Origin: Deltaproteobacteria bacterium
Lineage (GTDB): Bacteria > Desulfobacterota > Desulfuromonadia > Desulfuromonadales > Geopsychrobacteraceae
Assembly: GCA_024276935.1 (NCBI GenBank)
Contig: JAJRWH010000058.1
Coordinates: 1-36,564 of the forward strand
Length of the DNA stretch: 36,564 bases
Direction: 5' to 3'
Below are positions 17,264 to 26,092 of this stretch, piece after piece (the first letter of the stretch is position 1; the number at the start of each line of letters is the position of its first letter). The notes beneath the pieces were generated by a model. The model was not told the DNA's origin, did no database searches, and worked only from the letters and a program-made list of their open reading frames with translations. The translations under genes were made by a program, and so were the position numbers.

Positions 17264-19069
17264 ATGAGTCTTCAGGCAACAACATATTTATTTGTAGGTT
17301 TGAGCTTCGCGCTCTATATTGGCATCGCCATCTGGGCCCGCGCGGGTAGTACCAAAGAGTTCTATGCTGCTGGTGGTAATGTCCACCCGGTTCTCAACGG
17401 TATGGCAACTGGCGCTGACTGGATGTCCGCTGCATCTTTCATCTCCATGGCCGGCCTGATCGCTGCCATGGGTTATGGTGGTGCGCTGTTCCTGATGGGA
17501 TGGACCGGTGGCTACGTTCTGCTCGCCATGCTGCTGGCTCCCTATCTGCGTAAATTCGGTAAATTTACCGTTCCGCAGTTCTTCGGGACCCGCTACTATT
17601 CCAAAGGTGCAAGTACCGTTGGCGTTTTCTGCCTTCTCGCTGCCTCACTGACCTACATCATTGGTCAGATGACGGGTGTCGGGGTTGCCTTTTCGCGCTT
17701 TCTCGGTGTTTCCAACGCAACCGGTATCTATATCGGAATGGGCATCGTCTTCATGTACGCCGTTTTCGGTGGCATGAAAGGGATCACCTACACCCAGGTT
17801 GCTCAGTACTGCGTGCTGATCCTGGCCTATACGGTACCGGCAATTTTCATCTCGCTGCACCTGACCGGCAATCCTTTGCCACAGCTTGGCCTGGGTTCCA
17901 ACATGGCCGGCACCAGTGTCAGCCTGCTGCACAAGCTGGACCTGATTTCCCAGGATCTCGGTTTCGCTCAGTACACAACCAGTACTCGTCTGAGGACATT
18001 TAACATGTTTGTCTACACCGTGTCGCTGATGATCGGTACTGCCGGTCTGCCACACGTTATCATGCGTTTCTTCACCGTTCCTACGGTTAAGGATGCCCGT
18101 TCTTCTGCCGGTTGGGCACTGGTCTTCATCGCCATTCTGTACACCACAGCTCCTGCTGTTGCTGCCATGGCTAAAATGAACCTGCTCACCACCGTTAACC
18201 CTCAGATCATGACCGACAGCAACGTTTTCGCTCCGGATGCACAGATCAAGTATGACGAGCGTCCTGACTGGATGAAGCGTTGGGAAGTGACAGGTCTGTT
18301 GAAGTTTAAAGACAAAAACGGCGACGGACGTATCCAGTACTACAACAGCAAGTCAAAGAGTGCCGAGTTCAAGGCCAAGGCTGCTGCTGCTGGCTGGAAA
18401 GGCAACGAGCTTAGCGTTAACCGAGACATCATGGTTCTCGCCAACCCCGAAATCGCCCTGCTGCCTAACTGGGTTATCGCCCTGGTCGCAGCCGGTGGTC
18501 TCGCTGCTGCTCTCTCGACGGCAGCGGGTCTGTTGCTCGCTATTTCTTCAGCGATCTCTCATGACCTGCTCAAAGAGAAGTTCATGCCTGACCTGACCGA
18601 AAAAGGTGAGCTGATGGCCGGTAAGATTTCCATGGCCTGCGCAATCCTGGTCGCTGGTTATCTGGGTCTTAATCCTCCGGGATTCGCCGCTGGTACCGTG
18701 GCTATCGCCTTCGGTCTGGCCGCCAGTTCAATCTTCCCGGCCCTGATGATGGGTATCTTCAGTAAAACCATGAACAAGCAAGGTGCTGTTGCCGGTATGC
18801 TCGCCGGTATCGGTGTCACCATGTTCTATGTTTTCGCCCACAAAGGGATCTTCTTCATCAAAGGAACGGGTTTTGTTGACGCCATCGGTGGCCCGAACTT
18901 CTTCCTCGGCATCGAGCCGAATGCATTCGGTGCTATCGGCGCAGTTGTCAACTTTGCAGTCGCCTTCGCGGTCAAGAACATGACCGAGCCGGTTCCTGCA
19001 GACATTGCACAAATGGTTGAGGAAGTCCGTATTCCTAAGGGTTCCAGTGCTGTAGATGGTGCACACTAA
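17264..19069 (+). CDS. Sodium:solute symporter, VC_2705 subfamily (acetate/monocarboxylate type, module A)
   Basis: A 601-residue inner-membrane permease of the SSS family with about 13 hydrophobic segments. Family motifs include GADWMSAASFISMAGLIAAMGYGG, given here as DWMSAASFISMAG and the following glycine-rich helix, GKFTVPQFFGTRYYSKG, GTAGLPHVIMRFFTVP and ALSTAAGLLLAISSAISHDL. It is related to the acetate permease ActP, so acetate or another short monocarboxylate is a reasonable substrate, but substrate cannot be read from sequence. It has a hydrophilic insert at about 340-395 with an EF-hand-like DKNGDGRIQYYN loop (350-361) that the second copy lacks. A strong terminator follows. Confidence 0.93.
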   Translation: MSLQATTYLFVGLSFALYIGIAIWARAGSTKEFYAAGGNVHPVLNGMATGADWMSAASFISMAGLIAAMGYGGALFLMGWTGGYVLLAMLLAPYLRKFGKFTVPQFFGTRYYSKGASTVGVFCLLAASLTYIIGQMTGVGVAFSRFLGVSNATGIYIGMGIVFMYAVFGGMKGITYTQVAQYCVLILAYTVPAIFISLHLTGNPLPQLGLGSNMAGTSVSLLHKLDLISQDLGFAQYTTSTRLRTFNMFVYTVSLMIGTAGLPHVIMRFFTVPTVKDARSSAGWALVFIAILYTTAPAVAAMAKMNLLTTVNPQIMTDSNVFAPDAQIKYDERPDWMKRWEVTGLLKFKDKNGDGRIQYYNSKSKSAEFKAKAAAAGWKGNELSVNRDIMVLANPEIALLPNWVIALVAAGGLAAALSTAAGLLLAISSAISHDLLKEKFMPDLTEKGELMAGKISMACAILVAGYLGLNPPGFAAGTVAIAFGLAASSIFPALMMGIFSKTMNKQGAVAGMLAGIGVTMFYVFAHKGIFFIKGTGFVDAIGGPNFFLGIEPNAFGAIGAVVNFAVAFAVKNMTEPVPADIAQMVEEVRIPKGSSAVDGAH

Positions 19070-19112
19070 TCCCTAGATTCAGTTGTTGATCTGGGCTGTT
19101 ATTGCCCAACCA

Positions 19113-19144
19113 CCCCGCCAGTCCTTACTGGCGGGGTTTTTTTT
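19113..19144 (+). terminator. Rho-independent terminator after module A symporter
   Basis: A perfect 10-bp stem CCCCGCCAGT/ACTGGCGGGG (19113-19122 and 19127-19136) with a CCTT loop is followed by eight T residues. It should end the DUF4212a-symporter transcript before the next genes. Confidence 0.93.
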
Positions 19145-19232
19145 AAAACTCATCTTGCCCACAACCTGATGTATCAGGTACAAACAGTTTCCTTCGTTTT
19201 GAGCAACAACCGTAGACCAACAGGAGTTATGG

Positions 19233-19604
19233 ATGGTTTTTGATATCAGTATTGCGATGACCTGGATTCTTTTTCTGGCCCTTTTCCCCATGGTTTTCAT
19301 CTGGCTGCGTCGGGCCTGGAGAATTTTTGTAAAAAAGGATTATTCCGAGGTCGCTCTCAAGCGTGGCGAATCCCCTCCTCATCCTGAAAAATGGGCTGCC
19401 CTGACCGGCCTGACCAACCTGATTGCAGGGGGAATTGCTCTCTCGGCAATTATTGGCGTCATTCTGGCTCTGCTCCCGTACAAGACCTGGAGTGCCATGG
19501 CGGGCATGACCCTGTGGGGTAAAATTTTTGCCGATTTCATCATCAGCCGCCAGGCTCACCCCTTTCCTTTGGGAAAAAAGAAAAAATCCCCCAAAAAAAG
19601 CTGA
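19233..19604 (+). CDS. Unknown small membrane protein between the symporter and the DUF294 gene
   Basis: A 123-residue protein with two clear hydrophobic helices (about 7-28 and 58-83) and a very basic C terminus (KKKKSPKKS). I do not recognise a family. The ribosome site is acceptable (AGGAG at 19221-19225, then ATG at 19233). It lies after the module A terminator and 133 bases before the first cNMP/CBS/DUF294 gene, on the same strand, so it probably belongs to that transcript. The positive tail predicts a cytoplasmic C terminus. Confidence 0.7.
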   Translation: MVFDISIAMTWILFLALFPMVFIWLRRAWRIFVKKDYSEVALKRGESPPHPEKWAALTGLTNLIAGGIALSAIIGVILALLPYKTWSAMAGMTLWGKIFADFIISRQAHPFPLGKKKKSPKKS

Positions 19605-19737
19605 GGGGCAAAGATATCCAGCAATATTTGCCTGAGACTTCACCGGTCCCACGCTTTTTTGTTATTCTTTTTCGGAACCGTTCACAACCGAATCTTCCGA
19701 TGCCGATGGGCACTCTTCCGAAATAAGGATATTGGCG

Positions 19738-21645
19738 ATGGGACTGAGTAAAGCTCTGCGAGACACAGAACCCTTCAAGCAACTCCCGGAAGACAGCTTT
19801 GCCGAGTTCAGCAAGCACGCCATTCTGAAGAAGTTTCCGCCTCATACCCATATTTTCAACCAGCACGATTCTCCTACCGGTTTTTTGTACGTTATCAAAC
19901 AGGGGCTGGTTGAGATTGTCGCTCTGACTCCCGGCGGTACCGAGATGGTTGTCGACTACCGCAAGGAAGGGGCCTTTTTCGGCGGCACACCGGTTTTCAC
20001 AAACGAAAACTACACCGCTGGCGCCCGCACCGTCAAAGAAACGGAATGCTACCTTATCCCGGCAGAAATCCTGACCCGTGCCGCCAGTCAGTATCCTCAT
20101 ATCATTGAATATTTTACCCGTACGGTTTTTTCACGGGTCCGCAGTCTCTATTCAGACATGGTCAGTGAACACGGCAAAAGATCCCTGACCCAGATGGAAG
20201 CCTATCCCTTTCAGAAACGTCTTTCTGAAATCATGTCATCTCCGGTTGAATGCTGTGAGCCTTCAACGCCGGTCAAACTTCTCGCCAGGCAGATGGCCAC
20301 CCACGGCATAGGAGCCATCCTGGTATGCGACCAAAAGAATCGGGTCCTCGGGATCGTCACTGAGCGAGATCTGGTCGCAAAGGTTCTGGCCAGAGAACAG
20401 GTTGATAACAGTCAAATCTGCGCCAAAGATGTCATGACCACTGATCCGTATACCATGACTCCCGAGACCTACATGTATGAAGCAACCAGCTTCATGATGG
20501 CTCACAAAATCAAGCATATGCCCATTGTCTCTGACGAGGAACTTGTCGGGATTGTGTCGCTGCATGATCTGATGCGCTACCGCAGCCAAAAGGCGATGTT
20601 ACTTGTCGGCAATATTAAAGAGGCCACCAAAATAGAAGATCTGCGCAAGGCCAGGGACGAAATTGTCAAGGTTGCCCGGGCCCTGTTAAGCGAGTCGCGC
20701 CCACCCTTTGAAACGATGGAAATCATCTCCTACATCCACCACTCCATTTTAAGGCGTGGCTACGATATCGTTCTCGAACAGGTCCGACAGGAGGGGATCG
20801 TTCTGCCGGATATCCGGTTCTGTTTTATTATCATGGGCAGTGGGGGCCGACGCGAAATGCTGCTTGGCCCAGACCAGGACAACGGCTTTATTTATCAGGA
20901 TTATCCCGATGAACAGCACGAAGAGATCGAGGCTTTCTTCGACCTTTTCGGCGAACGACTGGTCAGCGCCTACGAAAAGATCGGCTATCCGCGCTGCAAT
21001 GGTGGCGTCATGGGCAACAACCCCTTCTGGCGTGGTCGGCTCAAAGACTGGCATGCCCGTGTTTACGACTGGGTCCACACCCCAGAACCCAAAAAAGTCA
21101 TGTATTCAACCATTTTCTTTGATTTCATGCCTCTTGCCGGAGATGCCTCACTCTGCCAGGATCTGCGTGACATCGTCTATCAGCAGATTCGGGAGTTCCC
21201 CCTGTTCTTGTATTATATGATGGAGCAGGATTTCAAACATAAGGTTCCGCTTGGTCTGCTTGGGCGTTTTACGGTTGAACGAAACAAAGAGCACAAGGGG
21301 ATGCTGTCTCTCAAGCAGGCCGGTAGCATTTTCATCATTGATTGTGTCCGCATGTACCTGCTTGAGAACCAACTAGACGCTGTCACCACGGTTGAACGCC
21401 TGGATCGACTGGTCGACGCCAGGGTTTTTAATCCAGACACCGCAGAGCACATCAAGGCCGCCCTTGAAGCCTTTACTTTTTTGCGCCTGCGCAATGAAAT
21501 CAACCTTATCGATCAAGGCAAACCGCCCTCCCATTATCTCGATCCTTACGCTTTGACCCAAAAAGAACAGGATCTGCTCAAAGAGGCATTTCGTGCCGCC
21601 AGCAAGCTTCAGGATTCAGCCCGACGACATTTCAATGTCGGATGA
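19738..21645 (+). CDS. cNMP-binding/CBS/DUF294 nucleotidyltransferase-like signalling protein (A)
   Basis: A 635-residue cytoplasmic protein. Order: cyclic-nucleotide-binding-like domain (about 12-125, HIFNQHDSPTGFLYVI ... FFGGTPVF ... ARTV), CBS pair (about 165-290, VLGIVTERDLVAKVL and ELVGIVSLHDLMRYR), DUF294 nucleotidyltransferase-like domain with MGSGGRREMLLGPDQDNG (366-383), and DUF294_C (about 485-630). The GSGGR and Asp-x-Asp (D379, D381) residues match the GlnD-type nucleotidyltransferase active site, so it may modify a partner. Start is ATG 19738, eight bases after AAGGA; TTG 19732 is too close. This family is repeatedly found beside VC_2705 symporters. Target and ligand are unknown. 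Confidence 0.9.
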   Translation: MGLSKALRDTEPFKQLPEDSFAEFSKHAILKKFPPHTHIFNQHDSPTGFLYVIKQGLVEIVALTPGGTEMVVDYRKEGAFFGGTPVFTNENYTAGARTVKETECYLIPAEILTRAASQYPHIIEYFTRTVFSRVRSLYSDMVSEHGKRSLTQMEAYPFQKRLSEIMSSPVECCEPSTPVKLLARQMATHGIGAILVCDQKNRVLGIVTERDLVAKVLAREQVDNSQICAKDVMTTDPYTMTPETYMYEATSFMMAHKIKHMPIVSDEELVGIVSLHDLMRYRSQKAMLLVGNIKEATKIEDLRKARDEIVKVARALLSESRPPFETMEIISYIHHSILRRGYDIVLEQVRQEGIVLPDIRFCFIIMGSGGRREMLLGPDQDNGFIYQDYPDEQHEEIEAFFDLFGERLVSAYEKIGYPRCNGGVMGNNPFWRGRLKDWHARVYDWVHTPEPKKVMYSTIFFDFMPLAGDASLCQDLRDIVYQQIREFPLFLYYMMEQDFKHKVPLGLLGRFTVERNKEHKGMLSLKQAGSIFIIDCVRMYLLENQLDAVTTVERLDRLVDARVFNPDTAEHIKAALEAFTFLRLRNEINLIDQGKPPSHYLDPYALTQKEQDLLKEAFRAASKLQDSARRHFNVG

Positions 21646-21772
21646 TTGACAGCAGCAAACCCACATGTAAAAATCAGACCACTCTTGACCCTTTTCCGGT
21701 CTGACGATTTCTTTCGGACAGCTCAGGTTCCGGCTGCTCCCTACCAACCTCTGTACCAGGAGAAGACTCGAA

Positions 21773-22087
21773 ATGGCAAAACGACAAAGAGTCCATGTCA
21801 ATTTCTTTGTCCCATCGTCAGATGGGATAAAAGCCGAAACTTCTGTTGCAAAAACCATTATCCTGCTCTGGTTTCTTCTCAGTTACGGGATACCCGTCCT
21901 GATCTGGCTGGCGGGGCTTCCCGACCCCAACGGTCTGGGAGAATCATTCATCACCAACACCCGTTTTTTGGGTTTTCCTCTCCACTACTGGCTTCTGGCA
22001 CAAGGCTGCACCCTGGGGTATATCCTGTTGTGTAAGCTCTACTGCGTCTTGTGGGATGCCAAAAGCAATCGGTTACAGAAATCCTGA
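21773..22087 (+). CDS. DUF4212 small symporter subunit (module B)
   Basis: A 104-residue protein homologous to the module A subunit: SVAKTIILLWFLLSYGIPVLIW then FLGFPLHYWLLAQGCTLGYILL, two transmembrane helices (about 28-48 and 68-92). It has a longer N-terminal hydrophilic stretch than copy A. AGGAG at 21758-21762 precedes the ATG. It lies 127 bases after the first DUF294 gene and 36 bases before the second large symporter. Confidence 0.92.
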   Translation: MAKRQRVHVNFFVPSSDGIKAETSVAKTIILLWFLLSYGIPVLIWLAGLPDPNGLGESFITNTRFLGFPLHYWLLAQGCTLGYILLCKLYCVLWDAKSNRLQKS

Positions 22088-22123
22088 AGCTGTCGGCGCC
22101 TGCCCGTAAGAAGGATTGACTCT

Positions 22124-23821
22124 ATGAAAAAAGCACTTTCGATCACGCTCCTGATTTCCATCCTGTTGCTGCTTGCCAGTTCTGCCGCCTTCGGGGTTGC
22201 CGGAGAAGAGATTTATCAGGTCAAGCAGGGCTTCAAACTGGTCCCGGCCATCATCATGGTTGCCCTGCTCTGTATCTATGTCGGGGTTGGCTTTTTATCC
22301 AAGGTATCCAGCACTTCAGGCTACTGGGTAGCAGGTCAGGGAATAGGCAAATTCGGCAATGGCGCCGCCATCGCATCTGACTGGATGTCGGCTGCCTCCT
22401 TTATGGGTGTCGCCGGTCTGCTCTACCTCAAAGGCTGGTTCGGCCTGGGCTACATTATCGGCTGGACCGGCGGTTATGTTCTGCTGCTGTGCCTGATTGC
22501 GGCCCAGATTCGCCGTTTTGGCAAGTACACCATTCCTGAATTTCTTGGTGATCGCTACAACAGCCACGCTGTTCGACTGATAGCCGCCAGTGTCACCGTC
22601 ATCATTGCTATCACCTATTCAACCGCCCAGTTTAAAGGGATTGGTCTGATCTGTGGTTGGATCTTCGGCATGGACTATAAAGCCAGTGTCTTTTTTGCTG
22701 CCGGTGTCGTCTTAAGCTACATGCTGATCTCCGGCATGTCAGGAGTCACCCGCAACCAGCAGATCCAGTACGTCGTTTTGATCTCAGCATTCCTGATTCC
22801 GCTTTGGGTGCTGCTGCGCAAGGCGGGCGGCAGCGGCATCCTGCCACAGATCGAGTACGGCAATATTATTTCGGGCCTGATGGAAGGCAAAACCGCTGCG
22901 GGCCAACTTGACCCGGAAGCGACCACCGCGCTCAGAAATGCCTACCTGCCCTGGGGCAAAGGTGATTTTTATCATTTTATCGCCCTGGTCTTTACCCTGA
23001 TGGTCGGTACGGCAGGTTTGCCCCACATTATGATCCGTTTTTATACCGTCAAGAATGAAGATGTGGCACGCCGCTCAGTCCTCTGGGGATTGTTCTTTAT
23101 CGGTCTGCTCTATTGGTCCTCACCGGTTTATGCCGCAATGGGCCGTTTCTGGAACCCGGCAGGTGGCAAAGCTGTTGCCGATGTCATTATCCTGTCGGCA
23201 CCAGAACGAGCCGGACTCGGCAGCGCGTTCATCGGTTACCTGGCCTCAGGGGCTCTGGCCGCAGGGCTGTCCACCGTCGCAGGTTTGCTGGTTGCGGGGG
23301 CCTCAGCCATTGCCCATGACTGGTACGCCACCGTATTTAAACCAGATTGTTCTGATCGTCAGGCCCTGCTGGTAGGACGAATTTTTACCGCCGTTCTTTG
23401 CGGGGTGGTTATTCTGTTTGCCCTGAACCCACCTGCGCTGATCGCCCAGATCGTTGCCATGGCATTTGCTATTGCGGGCAACACCATCTTCCCGGTTGTG
23501 GTTCTGGGGATCTGGTACTCAGGGTCCAATAAATATGGCGCTCTGGCCGGAATGATCTTTGGCCTCGGCATGACGCTGATGGCCATGTTCGGTTGGATGG
23601 CTAAAATCCCGATGTTTGGTGACCAGGGGCTGCTGCCTGCAACATCCAGCGCCCTGATTGTCTGCCCGCTGGCGTTTCTCATCAATATCCTGGTTTCCAA
23701 TGCCACCAATGAAAAGTTGGATGAAGAATCCGCTGAACGTGGTGACAATATCCTGCGTAAACTGCACAACCTGCCGGGCTATCAAGAAGAGGATGACGGC
23801 ACGAACGCCTTTTCTCGTTGA
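22124..23821 (+). CDS. Sodium:solute symporter, VC_2705-like (module B)
   Basis: A 565-residue SSS-family permease, homologous along most of its length to the module A protein. Shared motifs are ASDWMSAASFMGVAGLLYLKG (as DWMSAASFMGVAG), GKYTIPEFLGDRYNSH, GTAGLPHIMIRFYTVK and ALAAGLSTVAGLLVAGASAI. Differences from copy A are an N-terminal signal-like hydrophobic segment (about 1-24) before the first core helix, and absence of the EF-hand-like insert. It may transport a different substrate or work under other conditions; that is inference. It is followed by a perfect inverted repeat at 23828-23858. Confidence 0.93.
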   Translation: MKKALSITLLISILLLLASSAAFGVAGEEIYQVKQGFKLVPAIIMVALLCIYVGVGFLSKVSSTSGYWVAGQGIGKFGNGAAIASDWMSAASFMGVAGLLYLKGWFGLGYIIGWTGGYVLLLCLIAAQIRRFGKYTIPEFLGDRYNSHAVRLIAASVTVIIAITYSTAQFKGIGLICGWIFGMDYKASVFFAAGVVLSYMLISGMSGVTRNQQIQYVVLISAFLIPLWVLLRKAGGSGILPQIEYGNIISGLMEGKTAAGQLDPEATTALRNAYLPWGKGDFYHFIALVFTLMVGTAGLPHIMIRFYTVKNEDVARRSVLWGLFFIGLLYWSSPVYAAMGRFWNPAGGKAVADVIILSAPERAGLGSAFIGYLASGALAAGLSTVAGLLVAGASAIAHDWYATVFKPDCSDRQALLVGRIFTAVLCGVVILFALNPPALIAQIVAMAFAIAGNTIFPVVVLGIWYSGSNKYGALAGMIFGLGMTLMAMFGWMAKIPMFGDQGLLPATSSALIVCPLAFLINILVSNATNEKLDEESAERGDNILRKLHNLPGYQEEDDGTNAFSR

Positions 23822-23827
23822 ATCACA

Positions 23828-23858
23828 GGCCCCGACAGGGATTCACCCTGTCGGGGCC
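23828..23858. terminator. Perfect 13-bp inverted repeat, probable terminator or mRNA-end hairpin
   Basis: GGCCCCGACAGGG (23828-23840) and its exact complement (23846-23858) are separated by ATTCA. The stem is very strong, but the flanking sequence has no T run, so it may stabilise the mRNA 3' end instead of terminating by itself. It begins seven bases after the module B symporter stop. Confidence 0.6.
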
Positions 23859-23898
23859 CACCCCTTATCCTGTTTTCAACCCGGAGTGAGATCTTCTT

Positions 23899-24093
23899 TT
23901 GCCAACCGCATCCCTGCAGAAAAAATTCGCTCTCGGTTTCGGCGTAATCGGCATCATCCTGATGGGCGCAGACCTGATGATCACAGGAAGTCTCTTCGTC
24001 CATACTGCCGAACTGATGGTCACAAGCATTGCCTGTTTTATCATCGCACTGCTTCTTGATCACAGGACAAACAAGAAAAAACCGCGCCCGTAG
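23899..24093 (+). CDS. Unknown short membrane protein in module B
   Basis: A 64-residue reading frame with two hydrophobic helices (about 10-30 and 38-54: FALGFGVIGIILMGADLMITG and TAELMVTSIACFIIALLLD), ending in a basic tail (HRTNKKKPRP). The likely start is TTG 23899, with GGAG twelve bases upstream, which is long; another start a little downstream is possible. It lies between the module B symporter and its DUF294 gene, the same relative position as the unrelated-looking 123-aa protein in module A. I do not recognise a family. Confidence 0.55.
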   Translation: MPTASLQKKFALGFGVIGIILMGADLMITGSLFVHTAELMVTSIACFIIALLLDHRTNKKKPRP

Positions 24094-24179
24094 CCAAGGA
24101 CATATCGGGATGGTATCATTCAGACTTACGGCATCTGTCGTCAGAAGTTCTTGACGCCCTCTTTGGCAGGAGATTCTGA

Positions 24180-26090
24180 ATGAGCATCCGCCAGCTCAAA
24201 GAAACCACCCCATTCGATATTCTCCCCCAGGACAGTCTCAATCAATTGCGGGATGCAGCACAAATTCAGACCTATCCGGCTGACTGCCACATCTTTCGTC
24301 AAAACGATCCTCCCACCGGTTTTCTCTACGTGATTCAGGAAGGGATGGTTGAAATCACCGCGACGGTACCCGGTGGGCAGGAAATGGTTGTCGACTATCG
24401 CAAAGAAGGCAACTTTTTCGGCGGCACACCAATTTTTACCGAAGAACCCTACACCGGTGGAGCACGCACCGTTACTGAAACCAGCTGTTTTTTGATTCCG
24501 CGCCAAACCCTGACTGCCGTCTCGGCTGACTATCCCCAGATCCGGCAATACTTCACCCGGATTGTCCTGAGCCGGGTCCGCCGTCTTTATGCCGATATCG
24601 TCAAGGAAAACACCAATAATGCTCTGATCCAACGCGAAGCCTACCCCTTCAAAAAACGTCTTTCAGAGATCATGCACTACCCTGTCGAAACCTGCCAGAC
24701 CGATACCAGTGTCCGTCAGGTGGCCCGCAGCATGACCGAAAAGAAAATCAGTTCAATGATAGTCGTTGATGAAAAGAACAGACCACTCGGCATGATCACC
24801 GAACGGGATCTGGTGACCAAAGTTCTGGCTCCTGACACCAGCAATAAGGCTCTGATGACTGCCGGTGAAATCATGACCCCGCATCGCCACACCCTGTCTC
24901 CAGCAACTTACATGTATGAAGCCATGACCTACATGACCACCCACAAGGTCAGGCACCTGCCCGTCGTCGACGGCAAAGAACTGGTCGGAATCGTCACCCT
25001 GCACGACCTGATGCGTTTCCGCAGTCAAAAAGCCATGCTGATGGTCGGTTCGATTCGGGATCAGGACTCCCTGGACGGACTCGCCAGAATCAAAAAAGAA
25101 ATCCTGACTGTAGCCAGATCACTTCTGACCGAAACCCACTCAACCCCCGAGGTGATGGAGATTCTCTCCTACATCCACCACAGCATTATCAAAAAAGTCT
25201 ATGCTCTTTGCTACCAGCAGATGCTTGAAGAAGGACACAACCCACCGACAATCGACTATGCCTTTTTATTGATGGGCAGCGGCGGGCGACGTGAGATGCT
25301 GCTCGACCCGGATCAGGACAATGGCTTTGTCTTTGAGGATTTTCCAGACGACCAGCTGGCCGAGGTTGAAAACTTCTTCATCCCCTTTGGCGAAAAACTG
25401 GTCACCGCACTGGCACATGTCGGCTACCCTCAGTGTCACGGCAAGGTCATGGTCAACAATCCTGCCTGGCGCGGACGGCTAAAAGACTGGCGCAAACGTA
25501 TTCACAACTGGATCAATGATCCCGAACCACAAAAAGTCAGATACTCTTCAATTTTTTTCGATTTCGTCTGCCTGGAAGGAAACCATCAACTCACCCGACA
25601 GCTGCAACAGCTTGTCTTCTCCGAGATACAGCAGTTCAAACGTTTCCTTTACCATATGATGACCCTCGACCAGAGCTATCGCGTTCCTATCGGCCTTCTT
25701 GGTCGTTTCCTGACAGAAAAAGAGGGCGAGCACAAGGGAATGCTGTCGCTCAAGCAAGGCGGCAGCATCTTCATTGTTGACTGTATCCGGATGTTCGCGC
25801 TTGAAAAAGAGATTTCCGCCGCCGCAACACTCAAACGTTTGACGACCCTGGTTGAAAAACGGGTTTTTGAAATCGAAACTGCCGAACATATCAAAGCGGC
25901 CTTTGAAGCCCTGACGTTTTTACGCCTGCGCAACGAAATCACCCTGATAGAAAAAGGCCAGCCCCCGAGCCACTACCTTGACCCCAATGATCTGGCCAAA
26001 AGCGAACAGGAGTTACTCAAAGAATCATTCAATGCCGTCAGTAAACTTCAAGACGCCACCAAACGTCACTTCACCAAAGCCTTTATCTGA
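24180..26090 (+). CDS. cNMP-binding/CBS/DUF294 nucleotidyltransferase-like signalling protein (B)
   Basis: A 636-residue paralogue of the protein at 19738, with the same domain order and collinear motifs: cNMP-like domain (about 10-125), CBS pair (about 160-285, PLGMITERDLVTKVL and ELVGIVTLHDLMRFR), nucleotidyltransferase motif MGSGGRREMLLDPDQDNG (365-382; D378, D380), and DUF294_C with LLGRFLTEKEGEHKGMLSLK split over about 510-530. AGGAG (24169-24173) precedes the ATG. Both copies keep the putative catalytic residues, so neither looks like a decaying duplicate. It ends two bases before the next gene. A role in controlling symporter B by nucleotide sensing or nucleotidyl transfer is inference. 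Confidence 0.9.
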   Translation: MSIRQLKETTPFDILPQDSLNQLRDAAQIQTYPADCHIFRQNDPPTGFLYVIQEGMVEITATVPGGQEMVVDYRKEGNFFGGTPIFTEEPYTGGARTVTETSCFLIPRQTLTAVSADYPQIRQYFTRIVLSRVRRLYADIVKENTNNALIQREAYPFKKRLSEIMHYPVETCQTDTSVRQVARSMTEKKISSMIVVDEKNRPLGMITERDLVTKVLAPDTSNKALMTAGEIMTPHRHTLSPATYMYEAMTYMTTHKVRHLPVVDGKELVGIVTLHDLMRFRSQKAMLMVGSIRDQDSLDGLARIKKEILTVARSLLTETHSTPEVMEILSYIHHSIIKKVYALCYQQMLEEGHNPPTIDYAFLLMGSGGRREMLLDPDQDNGFVFEDFPDDQLAEVENFFIPFGEKLVTALAHVGYPQCHGKVMVNNPAWRGRLKDWRKRIHNWINDPEPQKVRYSSIFFDFVCLEGNHQLTRQLQQLVFSEIQQFKRFLYHMMTLDQSYRVPIGLLGRFLTEKEGEHKGMLSLKQGGSIFIVDCIRMFALEKEISAAATLKRLTTLVEKRVFEIETAEHIKAAFEALTFLRLRNEITLIEKGQPPSHYLDPNDLAKSEQELLKESFNAVSKLQDATKRHFTKAFI

Positions 26091-26092
26091 AA

